From assembly GCF_900099915.1 (NCBI RefSeq), contig NZ_FNDB01000005.1, positions 1-64,000 of the forward strand: 64,000 nucleotides of DNA, read 5' to 3'. The stretch is from Flavobacterium omnivorum. GTDB taxonomy: Bacteria > Bacteroidota > Bacteroidia > Flavobacteriales > Flavobacteriaceae. Shown here one piece after another: positions 7,641-17,840 of this stretch. The position numbers and the translations under genes were made by a program. The notes under the pieces are model-generated. The model made no database searches, had not been told where the DNA came from, and worked only from the letters and a program-made list of their open reading frames with translations. The stretch's first letter is position 1; each line of letters starts with the position of its first letter.

Positions 7641-9683
7641 ATGAAAAAGATTTCACTCTCATTTTTATTGACTACATTTTCTTTATTTGGTCAAAATGAT
7701 GCAAAAACCTGTGAAATAGTTTCTAAAATAAACACGCTACTTCAGCGCGAACATTACCAACCAAAACCGGTAGACGACAGTTTATCGGTTTTTGTTTTTG
7801 ATAGTTTTATGGATGCTTTGGACTCCAATAGGAATTTATTTACCCAAATTGAATATCAAAAACTACGTCAGCATAGGCTACAATTAGATAATTATATTTT
7901 ACAAAACAATTGTTCATTTATGAATGAATTTGTTTCTGTTTATAATTTGGCTTTAATCCGAAAAAAGAAAGTACTTGAAAAAATACAAAAAGAGCCCTTT
8001 GATTATACTACTAAAGATTCTGTTAGATTCTCCAAGAAAAACTTTCCGTTTGACCTTGTTGCAACTGACCTAGAACATATTTGGAAAAAGAGAATTAAAT
8101 ATGATATTTTAGAAGATATTTCGAAATTGAGCACCAATTTAGATTCGCTGACTCAAAACTTTGCTACACTCGAAAAAACAACTAAAGCAAGATTATTCGA
8201 TGCTAATTTATGTCAAGTCAATAGCATTTTAGAAACTAAAAACCGAATAGATGATGATCTTCAAAATACTATTTTAAATCTTTTTTGCACTTATTTTGAC
8301 CCTCATTCCAATTATTTTTCACTAGCTGCTAAATCCAGTTTCATGTCGGGTTTATCAACAAGTACCCTTTCTTTAGGTTTGAATGTTAGCTTTAATGAGA
8401 AGGAAGAAATCATTATAGCTAAAATTGTACCTGGTGGACCCGCCGCAAAGACCAATAAGTTTGACAAAGAAGATGTTATTCTGAAAGTTTCAAATACTAA
8501 AGGAATAGAATATACCGTTTCCTGTTCTTCGATTGAAAGGATTGGAGAATTGATTTTTTCTGATTCCCAAACTGAAATTGAATTAACGATACAGAAAAAA
8601 AACGGGGCAATCCTGAAGGTTTTTCTCCAAAAACAATTAATGAAAGCGAATGATAATGCTGTTTACAGTTTTATTGCCGAAAAGGAAGCCAAAATTGGCT
8701 ATATAAACATCCCAAGTTTTTACTCCAATTTTGAAGGCAATACCGTTCAAGGTTGTGCCGATGATGTTGCTAAGGAAATTGTAAAACTTCAAAAAGACAA
8801 CATTAAAGGACTCGTTATTGATCTTCAAAACAACGGCGGTGGTTCGATAGAAGAAGCGATAAAATTAGCCGGAATGTTCATAGACATAGGGCCTGTGTCT
8901 GTTTTAGTTGACAGTAAAGCCAATCAAACTATTCTTAAAGATTACAATCGTGGGAGTGTTTACATGGGCCCAATAGTGCTGTTAATCAATGGAAACTCTG
9001 CATCAGCGAGTGAATTTTTTGCAGCAGCAATCCAAGATTACAACAGAGGAATTATTATAGGAAGCACGTCATTGGGAAAAGCTACGATGCAGTCAATTTT
9101 GCCATTAGACGAGCAAAATCAGCAAGATTTCGTTAAAATAACCATTGAAAAATTCTATAGAATTACGGGCGAAAGCCATCAAATAAAAGGCATTATTCCT
9201 GACATTTCGCTTCCAGTATTATTTGATAGTGTAATTCCTCGAGAAATCAGTTACAAAACATCTTTCAAAAATGATGTAATTAAAACCAAAGCGCGATTTA
9301 ATCCATTGCCAAAAACGCATTTTTCAGAATTAATTCACCTAAGTAATTCCAGAATAAAAACTGCCACTCTTTTTGATGAAATAAGTATTGCCAATGACCA
9401 AATAAATGCACTTTACAACAATCCTAAAAAACCAACACGATTGGTTTTTAAAGATGTATTTAATGATGTTCACCAGATTGATTCGCTCTGGAAAAAGGTT
9501 AAAAAAATTGTCGATAGTCAGCGTAATTTTACTATTTCAAACACTTCTTATGATTTAGAAAAATTAAAATTTGATGCTTTTCAGCAAGATATTAATACGT
9601 TCAAAATTCAAAATCTTAAAAACAGTCCCTATTTAGAGGAAGCTGTCGCTATACTGAACGATTACATTAGAATAACCAAATAA
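7641..9683 (+). CDS. Prc-like S41 family C-terminal processing peptidase
   Basis: 680 residues, beginning with a likely signal peptide (MKKISLSFLLTTFSLFGQ). The N-terminal tail-specific-protease region (about 25-200) precedes a PDZ domain (about 240-330), the peptidase core (about 330-530) and a C-terminal extension. The Ser-Lys dyad of E. coli Prc is conserved: Ser455 in NSASASEFFAAA, Asp466, and Lys480 in SLGKATMQ, with the same 25-residue Ser-Lys spacing. The usual FGKGT around the lysine is changed to LGKAT. It should degrade or process periplasmic proteins with exposed C-termini. It follows gcvT by 6 bases and precedes a secreted protein gene by 15, so the three are probably cotranscribed. 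Confidence 0.85.
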   Translation: MKKISLSFLLTTFSLFGQNDAKTCEIVSKINTLLQREHYQPKPVDDSLSVFVFDSFMDALDSNRNLFTQIEYQKLRQHRLQLDNYILQNNCSFMNEFVSVYNLALIRKKKVLEKIQKEPFDYTTKDSVRFSKKNFPFDLVATDLEHIWKKRIKYDILEDISKLSTNLDSLTQNFATLEKTTKARLFDANLCQVNSILETKNRIDDDLQNTILNLFCTYFDPHSNYFSLAAKSSFMSGLSTSTLSLGLNVSFNEKEEIIIAKIVPGGPAAKTNKFDKEDVILKVSNTKGIEYTVSCSSIERIGELIFSDSQTEIELTIQKKNGAILKVFLQKQLMKANDNAVYSFIAEKEAKIGYINIPSFYSNFEGNTVQGCADDVAKEIVKLQKDNIKGLVIDLQNNGGGSIEEAIKLAGMFIDIGPVSVLVDSKANQTILKDYNRGSVYMGPIVLLINGNSASASEFFAAAIQDYNRGIIIGSTSLGKATMQSILPLDEQNQQDFVKITIEKFYRITGESHQIKGIIPDISLPVLFDSVIPREISYKTSFKNDVIKTKARFNPLPKTHFSELIHLSNSRIKTATLFDEISIANDQINALYNNPKKPTRLVFKDVFNDVHQIDSLWKKVKKIVDSQRNFTISNTSYDLEKLKFDAFQQDINTFKIQNLKNSPYLEEAVAILNDYIRITK

Positions 9684-9698
9684 ACAAAACCATACACT

Positions 9699-10733
9699 AT
9701 GAAATCAACCTTTACCTCACTTCTATTTTTGTTTACAGTAACTTTAGCTACTGCTCAAGAGTTTAAAACACCTGTGGACTATCTAAATTATATTGGTAAA
9801 GAAACGGATGTTATTACAAGAACTACTTGGAAATACACATCCGCAGTGGCGCACAGTAAAAATTCAAGAAAAATTGATGTTACTCGAAAAACATTAGTTC
9901 GAAGTATACAAACTGCCGCCAAAAAAATTGAAGCACTAAAGGAGGGTTACAAAGGAGATGTGGAATATAAAAACCAATTGCTAGCCTTTTTATCTATTTC
10001 CGAAAAACAAATTAATCAGGAATATGAAAAAATCATAGACATGCAAGAAGTGGCGGAACAGTCTTATGATTTTATGGAAGCTTTTATTTTAGCGAGAGAT
10101 TTGGTTAATGCAAAAATTAATGAAGAAGTTGATAAATTGAATGCCAACCAAAAAATATTTGCCACCAAATATGGTATCCAAATAGGCGAGGACAATAGTG
10201 AACTGGGCAAAAAGATGAAAATCTCTAACGAAGTTTTTGAAAATCATACGCAATTATACTTAATCTTTTTTAAAGTGAATTTTACAGAATCTGTCTTAAT
10301 GAAAGCAATAGCTGAAAACAATTTGATTGCCATACAACAAAACAGCAATGCGCTAGAACAATATTCAAACGAGGGGTTAGATAAATTGAAAACATTCAAA
10401 CCGTATAAAAACGATTTACTTTTAGTTAATGCAACCAAAAAAATATTGGAATTCAGTAAAAAAGAAGCTTTAGAATTCGCTCCAGAAGTTATTGGTTTTA
10501 TGATGTTGAATCAAAAATTTCAGGAAAGTAAGAAAACAATGGATGATAAAGCTACGAAGAGCCGAACAAAAGCAGAGGTCGATAATTTCAATTTGCTAGT
10601 AAATGAGTTGAATAACGAAGTAGGGACTTATAACAAACTCAGCACAAAGTTCAATACAGAGCGGTCAATCACAATCAATTCTTGGAATACAGCGGGAACT
10701 ACTTTTATTTCAAAACACGTACCAATTGATTAA
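9699..10733 (+). CDS. Secreted helical protein of unknown function
   Basis: 344 residues with a clear signal peptide (MKSTFTSLLFLFTVTLATAQ). The mature part is Lys/Glu-rich and predicted by eye to be mainly alpha-helical with coiled-coil-like stretches (for example about residues 60-150 and 260-330); no Cys-containing lipobox and no enzymatic motif are seen. It may belong to the LIC11966-type surface protein family, which I recall from Leptospira and flavobacteria, but I cannot confirm this. The gene starts 15 bases after the Prc-like protease gene, suggesting a substrate or adaptor relationship; that is inference. Confidence 0.7.
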   Translation: MKSTFTSLLFLFTVTLATAQEFKTPVDYLNYIGKETDVITRTTWKYTSAVAHSKNSRKIDVTRKTLVRSIQTAAKKIEALKEGYKGDVEYKNQLLAFLSISEKQINQEYEKIIDMQEVAEQSYDFMEAFILARDLVNAKINEEVDKLNANQKIFATKYGIQIGEDNSELGKKMKISNEVFENHTQLYLIFFKVNFTESVLMKAIAENNLIAIQQNSNALEQYSNEGLDKLKTFKPYKNDLLLVNATKKILEFSKKEALEFAPEVIGFMMLNQKFQESKKTMDDKATKSRTKAEVDNFNLLVNELNNEVGTYNKLSTKFNTERSITINSWNTAGTTFISKHVPID

Positions 10734-10741
10734 TAAAAACA

Positions 10742-10772
10742 TTTGAAAAAATAACTAATAGCTGTATTTTTG
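10742..10772 (+). promoter_or_regulatory. Promoter of the YebC-family gene
   Basis: TTTG (10742-10745), 19 bases, TATTTTTG (10765-10772): a perfect flavobacterial promoter, starting transcripts near 10779, 17 bases ahead of the ATG at 10796. Confidence 0.75.
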
Positions 10773-10795
10773 CAGTTCAAAATAATAAATTAGTA

Positions 10796-11509
10796 ATGGG
10801 AAGAGCATTTGAATTTAGAAAAGGAAGAAAAATGAAACGTTGGTCAGCAATGGCCAAAGCATTTACCAGAATTGGAAAAGATATTGTAATGGCTGTAAAG
10901 GAAGGCGGACCAAATCCTGATGCCAACTCTAGATTAAGAGCCGTTATCCAGAACTCTAAGGCAGTAAATATGCCTAAAGAAAATGTGGAACGCGCCATAA
11001 AAAAAGCAACTGATAAAGACACAGCCAATTATAAAGAAGTTTTATTTGAAGGATATGCACCGCATGGAATTGCAATCCTAGTGGAAACTGCAACGGATAA
11101 TAACAATAGAACGGTAGCTAATGTTAGAAGTTATTTCAACAAATGCAACGGAACTATGGGAACGCAAGGTTCTGTAGAATTTATGTTTGATCACACCTGC
11201 AACTTCAGAATTCCAGCAAACGGAATGGATCCTGAAGAACTAGAGTTAGAATTAATCGATTTTGGTGCTGAGGAAGTTTTCGAAGATGAAGACGGCATCT
11301 TGATTTATGCTCCTTTTGGTAGTTTTGGAACCATCCAGAAAGAATTAGAAAACAGAGGATTAGAAATTCTTTCTTCTGGATTTGAAAGGATTCCGCAAAT
11401 CACAAAAAAATTGACAGAAATTGAAATGGCCGATGTGGAGAAACTTATTGAAAAATTAGAGGAAGATGATGACGTTATGAACGTGTATCATACTATGGAA
11501 GAGGCATAA
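10796..11509 (+). CDS. YebC/PmpR family DNA-binding regulatory protein
   Basis: 237 residues, full length for the TACO1/YebC family. The typical N-terminus MGRAFEFRKGRKMKRWSAMAKAFTRIGKDI is followed by GGPNPDANSRLR, the three-domain body with LFEGYAPHGIAILVE, and KCNGTMGTQGSVEFMF. Family members act as transcription regulators in some bacteria and as translation factors that help ribosomes pass polyproline stretches in others, so the exact role here is open. Its promoter and terminator show it is monocistronic. Confidence 0.92.
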   Translation: MGRAFEFRKGRKMKRWSAMAKAFTRIGKDIVMAVKEGGPNPDANSRLRAVIQNSKAVNMPKENVERAIKKATDKDTANYKEVLFEGYAPHGIAILVETATDNNNRTVANVRSYFNKCNGTMGTQGSVEFMFDHTCNFRIPANGMDPEELELELIDFGAEEVFEDEDGILIYAPFGSFGTIQKELENRGLEILSSGFERIPQITKKLTEIEMADVEKLIEKLEEDDDVMNVYHTMEEA

Positions 11510-11530
11510 ACTTCATTAAAATTATACTTA

Positions 11531-11560
11531 AAACTCTAGCTTTGGCTAGAGTTTTTTTTT
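11531..11560 (+). terminator. Terminator after the YebC-family gene
   Basis: AACTCTAGC and GCTAGAGTT pair around a 4-base TTTG loop, followed by nine T. Confidence 0.85.
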
Positions 11561-12047
11561 CGTAGTTTATGCACTAGGAAGATAGCCTCTGTAATTTCTT
11601 TTTTAAAGAAATCTCTTAGTTCGTTTGTAAATAGGTCGAAAACATTATTTGAACACAAACTAAATAATTGTTAGAAATGAGGTAATTGCCCTTTTGTTTT
11701 TATGAAAGTTTCTAGTACTAATTATTAAGACGTCATACTTTTTTTAATACGTTTACATTAAAATCATGTCGTTAATATCTTTTAAATAATAGACCGTAAT
11801 TAAAAACAAAAAATTTAGCAAATGAGCATTTGTTAATATTTTTTACTGCTACCAAGTTTCTTATATTTGCTGACTTTTGCGAAATGCAACGCCCTCATAA
11901 AAGCGAAAGATAAAACTAGTAAGAGCACAATCATTTTTTGTGAGGCTATTTTACACAAGATAATTCCTGATTTAAAGACTTTAGTTAATAAGCTAAATTT
12001 CCAAATACAGAATATCGTTCTAAGGAACGCTTAAAATTATAAAATAT
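11561..12047. other. Long intergenic region ahead of the orphan PLP enzyme
   Basis: A 487-base AT-rich region without a gene. A TATATTTG box at 11862-11869 fits the -7 consensus, but no TTG lies 17-23 bases upstream; the nearest, at 11830-11832, is 29 bases away. If used, it would leave a leader of about 170 bases. A small CGTTC/GAACG hairpin sits at about 12013-12026. I see no riboswitch that I recognise. Confidence 0.4.
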
Positions 12048-14120
12048 ATGACAAACAATATTCTAATTGAAAATCAATATAAAAGAAGTAGTTTATTTGA
12101 AAAAGAAAATGTAAACTATTTAGTTCGCATTTTGAAAAGATTTAATACTGTTCCAAAGATAAATAACATCAATATTATCACGTCGACTAGTGAGCCTACT
12201 GTTTTCAAAATTGTTCCCAATAAATCAATTATAATTGGTTCCTCCTTTTTAGACAAACCCATTTTAGCTTTAGTCTATTTAAGATATGGAATCGAATGGC
12301 AGCTATGGTACAAAGCTTTGAACGCCGAGAAAAAAGATGTTGGCTTATGTGATATTGCAGCTCTTGAAGTAATCAGAATATTTTATAATTTGCTACCTAA
12401 AGATGATAAAGAAAAATTAGAAAATCTTGATTATGTTCTCATTAATTTAATTAAAAATGACATCGATCTAAATGTTGAATCCTCCTTAATAAACGAAGAA
12501 ATTCAATCTTTTCATGGTTTAAAAAATGCTAACACTGAGATCAAAGAATCTTGGAAACCGATCATCGAAAATCTTGCAAAACCCACAGAATACATGCTGA
12601 TGTCTGGTGGTGATCTGAGATTGAATATCGACGAGATTCATTTGCTAAACAAATACGGATGTCGCCCATTCCCAAGACCAGATGCATTTACTTTTGCTTC
12701 TTCTACGGCTTCGAGCGTTTCTAATTTTGCTTTTGATAAAACAGATAAAGTGAGAAGTATATTGATTAGAAATAGCCTGAAAAATGGTTTTGAAAATACT
12801 ACGATCGAATTTTCAGAATTGCTAAAAAATAACCTGCGACATATCTTTAAATTGAATGAGGAATGTGAAATAATTTTTTCTCCATCAGGTACTGATTCTT
12901 CACTTCAAATAGCAGCTTTAACGCAAATTATTTCCGATAAAGAGATAACACACATTCTGGTTGCCTCTGATGAAACTGGCAGCGGTGTAGCGGCGGCCTT
13001 GAAGGGATGTCATTTTGAAAATACTACTGCTTTAAATTATCCAATTAAAAAAGACACTAAAATTGAAGGTTTTAGAGAAGTTGATTTAATACAAATTCCT
13101 TTTAGAGATCAAAATGGTGCCTTAAAAACTGCTGTTCAATTAGATCAGGAGGTACTAGATGCCGTTATTAATACCAAAAATCAAGGTAGGCACATTGTAT
13201 TGCATACGATGGACCAATCAAAATTAGGGTATCAATCTCCAAGCGACGAATTTATTAAAAAACTAAATTCTCTTAAAAACTTATCAATTCAAATAATTGT
13301 CGATGGATCACAGCTAAGATTAGATCCAAAAGACATACAAAATTATTTAAATAAAGGATATATTGTCACTATTACAGGAAGTAAATTCTTCACTGGTCCT
13401 CCTTATTGCGGTGCATTACTTCTACCTAAAAGTGTTAATAAATTAATTCATTCTGTAAAAAACACATTACCCAAAGGCTTAACCCAATATTATAATCGTT
13501 CTGATTGGCCGACTTCTTGGTTTTGTTCCAATGAGCTATCTGACGGCTATAATTATGGATCCTACATGCGCTGGAATGCCGCCATAGTTGAAATGGACAG
13601 GTATTACAAAACACCTATTTTATATCGAAATATGGGTATTGAGATGTTTTGCAATTTTGTGGATGACTCCATAAAAGAGGCTACTTTTTTACAGCCTATT
13701 TATGGTGATGAAACAAAAACCAAGAGTTACAGCAGTAAAGAATTTGGAATAAGAAACATCCGTACCATTTTTCCTTTCTTTATTTTCAAAGACAATGAAG
13801 TCCTATCTGTTGATAAAGTAAAAAAATTATACACTTTATTAAATTCTGATTTATCGGATCAGTTTGAAGGTTCTTCTTTAGAAATCATTCGTCTTGCAGC
13901 TCAAAAATGTCATATTGGACAAGCAGTTAATGTAAAATATACTTCTGAAATTGAAAGTGCTATTTTAAGAATTAGTTTGGGAGCCAGAGTAATTTCCGAA
14001 AGCTGGGTCAATAGAGATATTAGTCTCTTTTTTAGAAATATAGAATTACAAATGAGTCAGATCACAATTACTATTAAAAAAATTGAATTGATACTGAATA
14101 ATCCTGAATTGTTAGACTAA
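12048..14120 (+). CDS. Orphan PLP-dependent (fold type I) enzyme with N-terminal extension
   Basis: 690 residues of unrecognised function. The part from about residue 200 to 560 has the landmarks of fold-type-I PLP enzymes: SPSGTDSS (278-285) as phosphate-binding cup, VDGSQLR with Asp419 to hold the pyridine nitrogen, and TGSKFF with Lys446 as Schiff-base lysine, 27 residues after the Asp. About 200 N-terminal residues, with a helical region GSSFLDKPILALVYLRYG, match nothing I know. The C-terminal 130 residues resemble the small domain of aminotransferases. There is no signal peptide or membrane segment. It stands alone, convergent with a cysteine-synthase-like gene, so a sulfur or amino-acid role is possible but unproved. 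Confidence 0.7.
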   Translation: MTNNILIENQYKRSSLFEKENVNYLVRILKRFNTVPKINNINIITSTSEPTVFKIVPNKSIIIGSSFLDKPILALVYLRYGIEWQLWYKALNAEKKDVGLCDIAALEVIRIFYNLLPKDDKEKLENLDYVLINLIKNDIDLNVESSLINEEIQSFHGLKNANTEIKESWKPIIENLAKPTEYMLMSGGDLRLNIDEIHLLNKYGCRPFPRPDAFTFASSTASSVSNFAFDKTDKVRSILIRNSLKNGFENTTIEFSELLKNNLRHIFKLNEECEIIFSPSGTDSSLQIAALTQIISDKEITHILVASDETGSGVAAALKGCHFENTTALNYPIKKDTKIEGFREVDLIQIPFRDQNGALKTAVQLDQEVLDAVINTKNQGRHIVLHTMDQSKLGYQSPSDEFIKKLNSLKNLSIQIIVDGSQLRLDPKDIQNYLNKGYIVTITGSKFFTGPPYCGALLLPKSVNKLIHSVKNTLPKGLTQYYNRSDWPTSWFCSNELSDGYNYGSYMRWNAAIVEMDRYYKTPILYRNMGIEMFCNFVDDSIKEATFLQPIYGDETKTKSYSSKEFGIRNIRTIFPFFIFKDNEVLSVDKVKKLYTLLNSDLSDQFEGSSLEIIRLAAQKCHIGQAVNVKYTSEIESAILRISLGARVISESWVNRDISLFFRNIELQMSQITITIKKIELILNNPELLD

Positions 14121-14150
14121 ATAAAAAAGGGTTCTTGCTTAAAGTTAAAA

Positions 14151-14181
14151 AAAAAGTCCCATTTGCAAAATGGGACTTTTT
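14151..14181. terminator. Bidirectional terminator
   Basis: AAAAAGTCCCATTT and AAATGGGACTTTTT form a perfect stem flanked by A and T runs. It serves both the PLP enzyme gene (+) and the cysteine-synthase-like gene (-). Confidence 0.85.
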
Positions 14182-14198
14182 CATTTATAATTTTCAAC

Positions 14199-15239
14199 TT
14201 ATTTTATCATTTCAATTTTTTGAACTTCTTCTTCGTTGATGCTGTCAAAGAAACCTTGTTCGTTCATCCAATCATCGCTAAATACTTTACTCATATAACG
14301 AGAACCGTGATCCGAGAAAATTGCGATTACATTACTGTTGGCATCAAATTCACCTTCTTCTGCATATTGTCTTATCGCTTGCATCACTGCTCCTGAAGTG
14401 TATCCAACAAATAAACCTTCTTTTCTAGTGATTTCCCGGGCTGCATGAGCGCTTTCCTCATCTGTTACTTTCATGAACTTATCAATAATATCAAAATCCG
14501 TTGCAGATGGAATTAAATTTTTCCCCAGTCCTTCTATTCTGTATGGATAAATCTCATCATTATCGAATTCTCTGGTTTCATGATATTTTTTCAATACAGA
14601 ACCAAAAGCATCCACGCCAAGAATTCTAATATTTGGATTTTGCTCTTTTAGGTATTTTGCCGTACCTGAAATAGTTCCACCTGTACCACTACATGCAATT
14701 AAATGAGTAATCGCACCATTAGTTTGTTTCCAAATTTCAGGACCGGTAGACTTATAATGTGCATCAACATTCAACTGATTAAAATACTGATTAATATAAA
14801 CCGAGCCTTTTGTTTCTTCGTGCAAACGTTTGGCTACGTTATAATAAGAACGCTCATCATCAGCAGAAACATGTGCCGGACAAACATACACTTTAGCACC
14901 TAAGCTGCGAAGCATGTCTATTTTATCTTTAGAAGCTTTAGAACTAACAGCAAGAATGCAGTTGTAACCTTTTATGATACTGACCATTGCTAAACTAAAA
15001 CCCGTATTACCGGAAGTCGTTTCAATTATGGTATCACCTGGAGATAAAATACCTTTCTTTTCAGCTTCTTCAATTATGTACAATGCTATTCTATCTTTTG
15101 AGGAATGTCCTGGATTAAAAGCTTCTACTTTAGCATAAAAATTTCCTTCTAAATTTTCAGTAACTTTATTTAGCTTAATAAGTGGAGTATTACCTATTAA
15201 TTCTAAGACATTATTATAAGCAGTTATTTCTTTTTTCAT
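14199..15239 (-). CDS. PLP-dependent cysteine synthase family protein (cystathionine beta-synthase-like)
   Basis: 346 residues, fold type [16 protein letters not shown] and [19 protein letters not shown] carry the Schiff-base Lys; [12 protein letters not shown] binds the substrate carboxylate; [13 protein letters not shown] binds the phosphate. It uses O-acetylserine (cysteine synthase) or serine and homocysteine (cystathionine beta-synthase). The HSSKDR variant of the usual PG.S.KDR and the length, longer than CysK but without CBS domains, leave the substrate open. Monocistronic, convergent with the orphan PLP enzyme. Confidence 0.85.
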   Translation of the reverse strand: MKKEITAYNNVLELIGNTPLIKLNKVTENLEGNFYAKVEAFNPGHSSKDRIALYIIEEAEKKGILSPGDTIIETTSGNTGFSLAMVSIIKGYNCILAVSSKASKDKIDMLRSLGAKVYVCPAHVSADDERSYYNVAKRLHEETKGSVYINQYFNQLNVDAHYKSTGPEIWKQTNGAITHLIACSGTGGTISGTAKYLKEQNPNIRILGVDAFGSVLKKYHETREFDNDEIYPYRIEGLGKNLIPSATDFDIIDKFMKVTDEESAHAAREITRKEGLFVGYTSGAVMQAIRQYAEEGEFDANSNVIAIFSDHGSRYMSKVFSDDWMNEQGFFDSINEEEVQKIEMIK

Positions 15240-15308
15240 AAAAAAATAGTTTATCGTGACAATTTTTAATTAAACACGAATGTTACAAATTTAACAAAAA
15301 AAATCTAA

Positions 15309-17444
15309 TTAGTTTTTAATTCCCTCTAAATCTAACAAAAAGCTAAATTCTTTAGCTAATTCCTTCAGCGCTTCAAATCGTCCAGAAGCACCTCCATGGC
15401 CAGCATCCATGTTCGTATTCAAGTACAAAACGGTATCATTCGTTTTTTGAGTTCGTAGCTTTGCAACCCATTTTGCAGGTTCCCAATATTGCACCTGAGA
15501 ATCGTGAAGTCCAGTAGAAACAAACATATTAGGGTAGTTTTGAGTTTTTACATTGTCATAAGGCGAATAGGATACCATATAATCATACGATTTTTTCTCG
15601 TTTGGATTTCCCCACTCGTCATATTCTCCAGTCGTAAGCGGAATCGTATCATCAAGCATCGTAGTGATTACATCTACAAAAGGAACTTGAGCAATTACTC
15701 CGTTGTATAATTCAGGCGCCATATTCACTACTGCTCCCATCAATAAACCTCCAGCTGAACCGCCTTCGGCATATAAGTGTTTAGGTGAAGTATATTTCTC
15801 CTTGATTAAAAACTTAGAACAGTCGATAAAATCAGTAAATGTATTTTTCTTTTTCAATAATTTCCCATCCTCATACCACTCTCTTCCTAAATCCTCGCCA
15901 CCACGAATGTGTGCTATTGCAAATACAAAACCGCGGTCTAATATGGACAATCTTGTAGATGAAAAGTAAGCATCCATAGTCACACCGTAGGAACCATAAC
16001 CATAAAGTAATGTTGGATTACTGCCGTCTTTTTTCAATTCTTTGTGGTAAACCATTGAAATTGGCACTTTGGTTCCATCCTTTGCTGTAGCCCAAACGCG
16101 TTCTTCTACGTAATTATTTTTATCAAATTTACCACCAAGAACTTGCTGCTCTTTCTTGATTTCTTTCTCCTTAGTTTTCATATTAAAATCAATAACCGAC
16201 GATGGTGTTGCCAAAGATTGATAACTGTAACGCAAAATATCAGTATCAAAATCTACGTTGGTTGTAGTATTTGCGCTGTAGGTTTCGCTGCCAAAAGGCA
16301 AGTAGTACTCTCCGTCTCCATTCCAAGGCATGATGCGAATATGATTCAAGCCATTAGAACGTTCTTCAACCACCAAATAATTTCTAAAAATTTCAATATC
16401 TTCTAGCAAAACATCTTTACGATGTGAGATAACGTCTTTCCAATTATCTTTTGCAGTAGCATTTTCAGGAGTTTTCATCAACTTAAAATTAGTCGCTTTG
16501 TCCTTATTTGTAATGATGTAAAAAGAATCTCCAAAATGAGATATACTATATTCTAATCCACGCACTCTAGGCTGAAAAACTTTAAACTCTCCATCAGGCA
16601 TATCTGAATTTAATGTTCTATACTCCGTCGTTAAGGTACTTCCTGATGCAATTACAATGTATTTTTTTGATTTTTCTTTCCCAACGGAAACGTTGAACGT
16701 ATCATCTTTTTCATTAAAAACCAATACATCATCGGCAGCGTCTGTAGCTAATTTATGTTTGAAAACTTTATCAGAACGCAACGTAACTTCGTCTTGCCTA
16801 GTGTAAAAAATAGTTTTATTATCATTAGCCCATACTGAACTTCCGGTAGCATTTTCAATCTTTTCAGAAAACAGTTCACCCGTTTCGAGATTTTTTATTT
16901 GTATGGTATAAATCCGTCTTCCCATTATGTCCGTGCCAAAACTTACAAATTTATTATCTGGACTTATGCTTAAACCTCCCAATTGAAAATACGAATGCCC
17001 TTCAGCCATCTCATTACAATTGAACAAAATTTCCTCTGTAGCAGCAAGACTCCCTTTCTTTCGGGAATAAATAGGATAGTCTTTTCCAGTTTCAAAACGT
17101 GTGATGTAATAATATCCATTGTACAAATAAGGAACCGATTGATCGTCTTCCTTGATGCGGGCTTTCATTTCTTCGTATAATTCTTTCTGAAAACCTTTAG
17201 TATCCGAAGTCATGGCGTCATAATACGTGTTCTCTTGATTCAAATAATCAATGACTTCCGGGTTCTCTCTATCGTTTAACCAAAAGTAATTATCTAGCCT
17301 TTTTTCACCATGTTTTTCTAAAGTTTTGGGAATTAAATTAGCTATTGGAGTTGGAATATTTTTTGACATTTTCTGTGCTTTAATTTTAGTATTTGATGCT
17401 GCAAAAATAACACAAAGACAACTGAGGATGAGTTTATTTTTCAT
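15309..17444 (-). CDS. S9A prolyl oligopeptidase family protein (oligopeptidase B-like)
   Basis: 711 residues. A possible signal sequence (MKNKLILSCLCVIFAASNTKIKAQ) precedes the propeller domain, which starts with HGEKRLDNYFWLNDRENPEVIDYL, the typical oligopeptidase B opening. The C-terminal hydrolase domain has the nucleophile in AEGGSAGGLLMG, the Asp near GLHDSQVQYWEP, and the His in MDAGHGGASGRFE. Such enzymes cut short peptides after Arg or Lys. The signal sequence would place this one in the periplasm, unlike cytoplasmic E. coli PtrB. It diverges from the ybaB-like gene with only 71 bases between starts. Confidence 0.88.
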   Translation of the reverse strand: MKNKLILSCLCVIFAASNTKIKAQKMSKNIPTPIANLIPKTLEKHGEKRLDNYFWLNDRENPEVIDYLNQENTYYDAMTSDTKGFQKELYEEMKARIKEDDQSVPYLYNGYYYITRFETGKDYPIYSRKKGSLAATEEILFNCNEMAEGHSYFQLGGLSISPDNKFVSFGTDIMGRRIYTIQIKNLETGELFSEKIENATGSSVWANDNKTIFYTRQDEVTLRSDKVFKHKLATDAADDVLVFNEKDDTFNVSVGKEKSKKYIVIASGSTLTTEYRTLNSDMPDGEFKVFQPRVRGLEYSISHFGDSFYIITNKDKATNFKLMKTPENATAKDNWKDVISHRKDVLLEDIEIFRNYLVVEERSNGLNHIRIMPWNGDGEYYLPFGSETYSANTTTNVDFDTDILRYSYQSLATPSSVIDFNMKTKEKEIKKEQQVLGGKFDKNNYVEERVWATAKDGTKVPISMVYHKELKKDGSNPTLLYGYGSYGVTMDAYFSSTRLSILDRGFVFAIAHIRGGEDLGREWYEDGKLLKKKNTFTDFIDCSKFLIKEKYTSPKHLYAEGGSAGGLLMGAVVNMAPELYNGVIAQVPFVDVITTMLDDTIPLTTGEYDEWGNPNEKKSYDYMVSYSPYDNVKTQNYPNMFVSTGLHDSQVQYWEPAKWVAKLRTQKTNDTVLYLNTNMDAGHGGASGRFEALKELAKEFSFLLDLEGIKN

Positions 17445-17515
17445 GAATATTTTATTGATTATGACTATGCAATATAGTAATTTTGTAAATCAAATTAATT
17501 TAAAAAAATTAAAAC

Positions 17516-17836
17516 ATGGATTTAATGGGAATGATGGGCAAACTTCAAGAGACCCAACAAAAGATAGAAGACACAAAAAAACGTTTAGATACTGTTCTAA
17601 TTGACGAGCAAAGTACCGATAATTTATTAAAAGTTACTTTGACTGCTAACAGAACTATCAAATCAATTACCATTGACGACACTTTATTAGAAGATAAAGA
17701 TCAACTGGAAGATTATTTGATTTTAGTATTGAATAAAGCGATTGAGAAAGCGACAAATGTGAATCAAAGCGAACTAGATGCCGTTACTAAAATGGATATG
17801 CCAATGATTCCTGGAATGGAAGATTTGTTTAAATAA
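17516..17836 (+). CDS. YbaB/EbfC family nucleoid-associated protein
   Basis: 106 residues, the size of the family. The N-terminal helix ([22 protein letters not shown]) leads to the beta segment [19 protein letters not shown] and a C-terminal helix, ending in [11 protein letters not shown]. These small dimeric proteins bind DNA and help shape the nucleoid. In many genomes the gene sits beside dnaX/recR; here it is alone between the S9 peptidase and threonine aldolase genes. Confidence 0.9.
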   Translation: MDLMGMMGKLQETQQKIEDTKKRLDTVLIDEQSTDNLLKVTLTANRTIKSITIDDTLLEDKDQLEDYLILVLNKAIEKATNVNQSELDAVTKMDMPMIPGMEDLFK

Positions 17837-17840
17837 AAAA

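Noticed and set aside
17326..17604. 92-residue plus-strand frame overlapping the oligopeptidase and ybaB-like gene starts
   Set aside because: It overlaps two real genes in other frames and has no family match.
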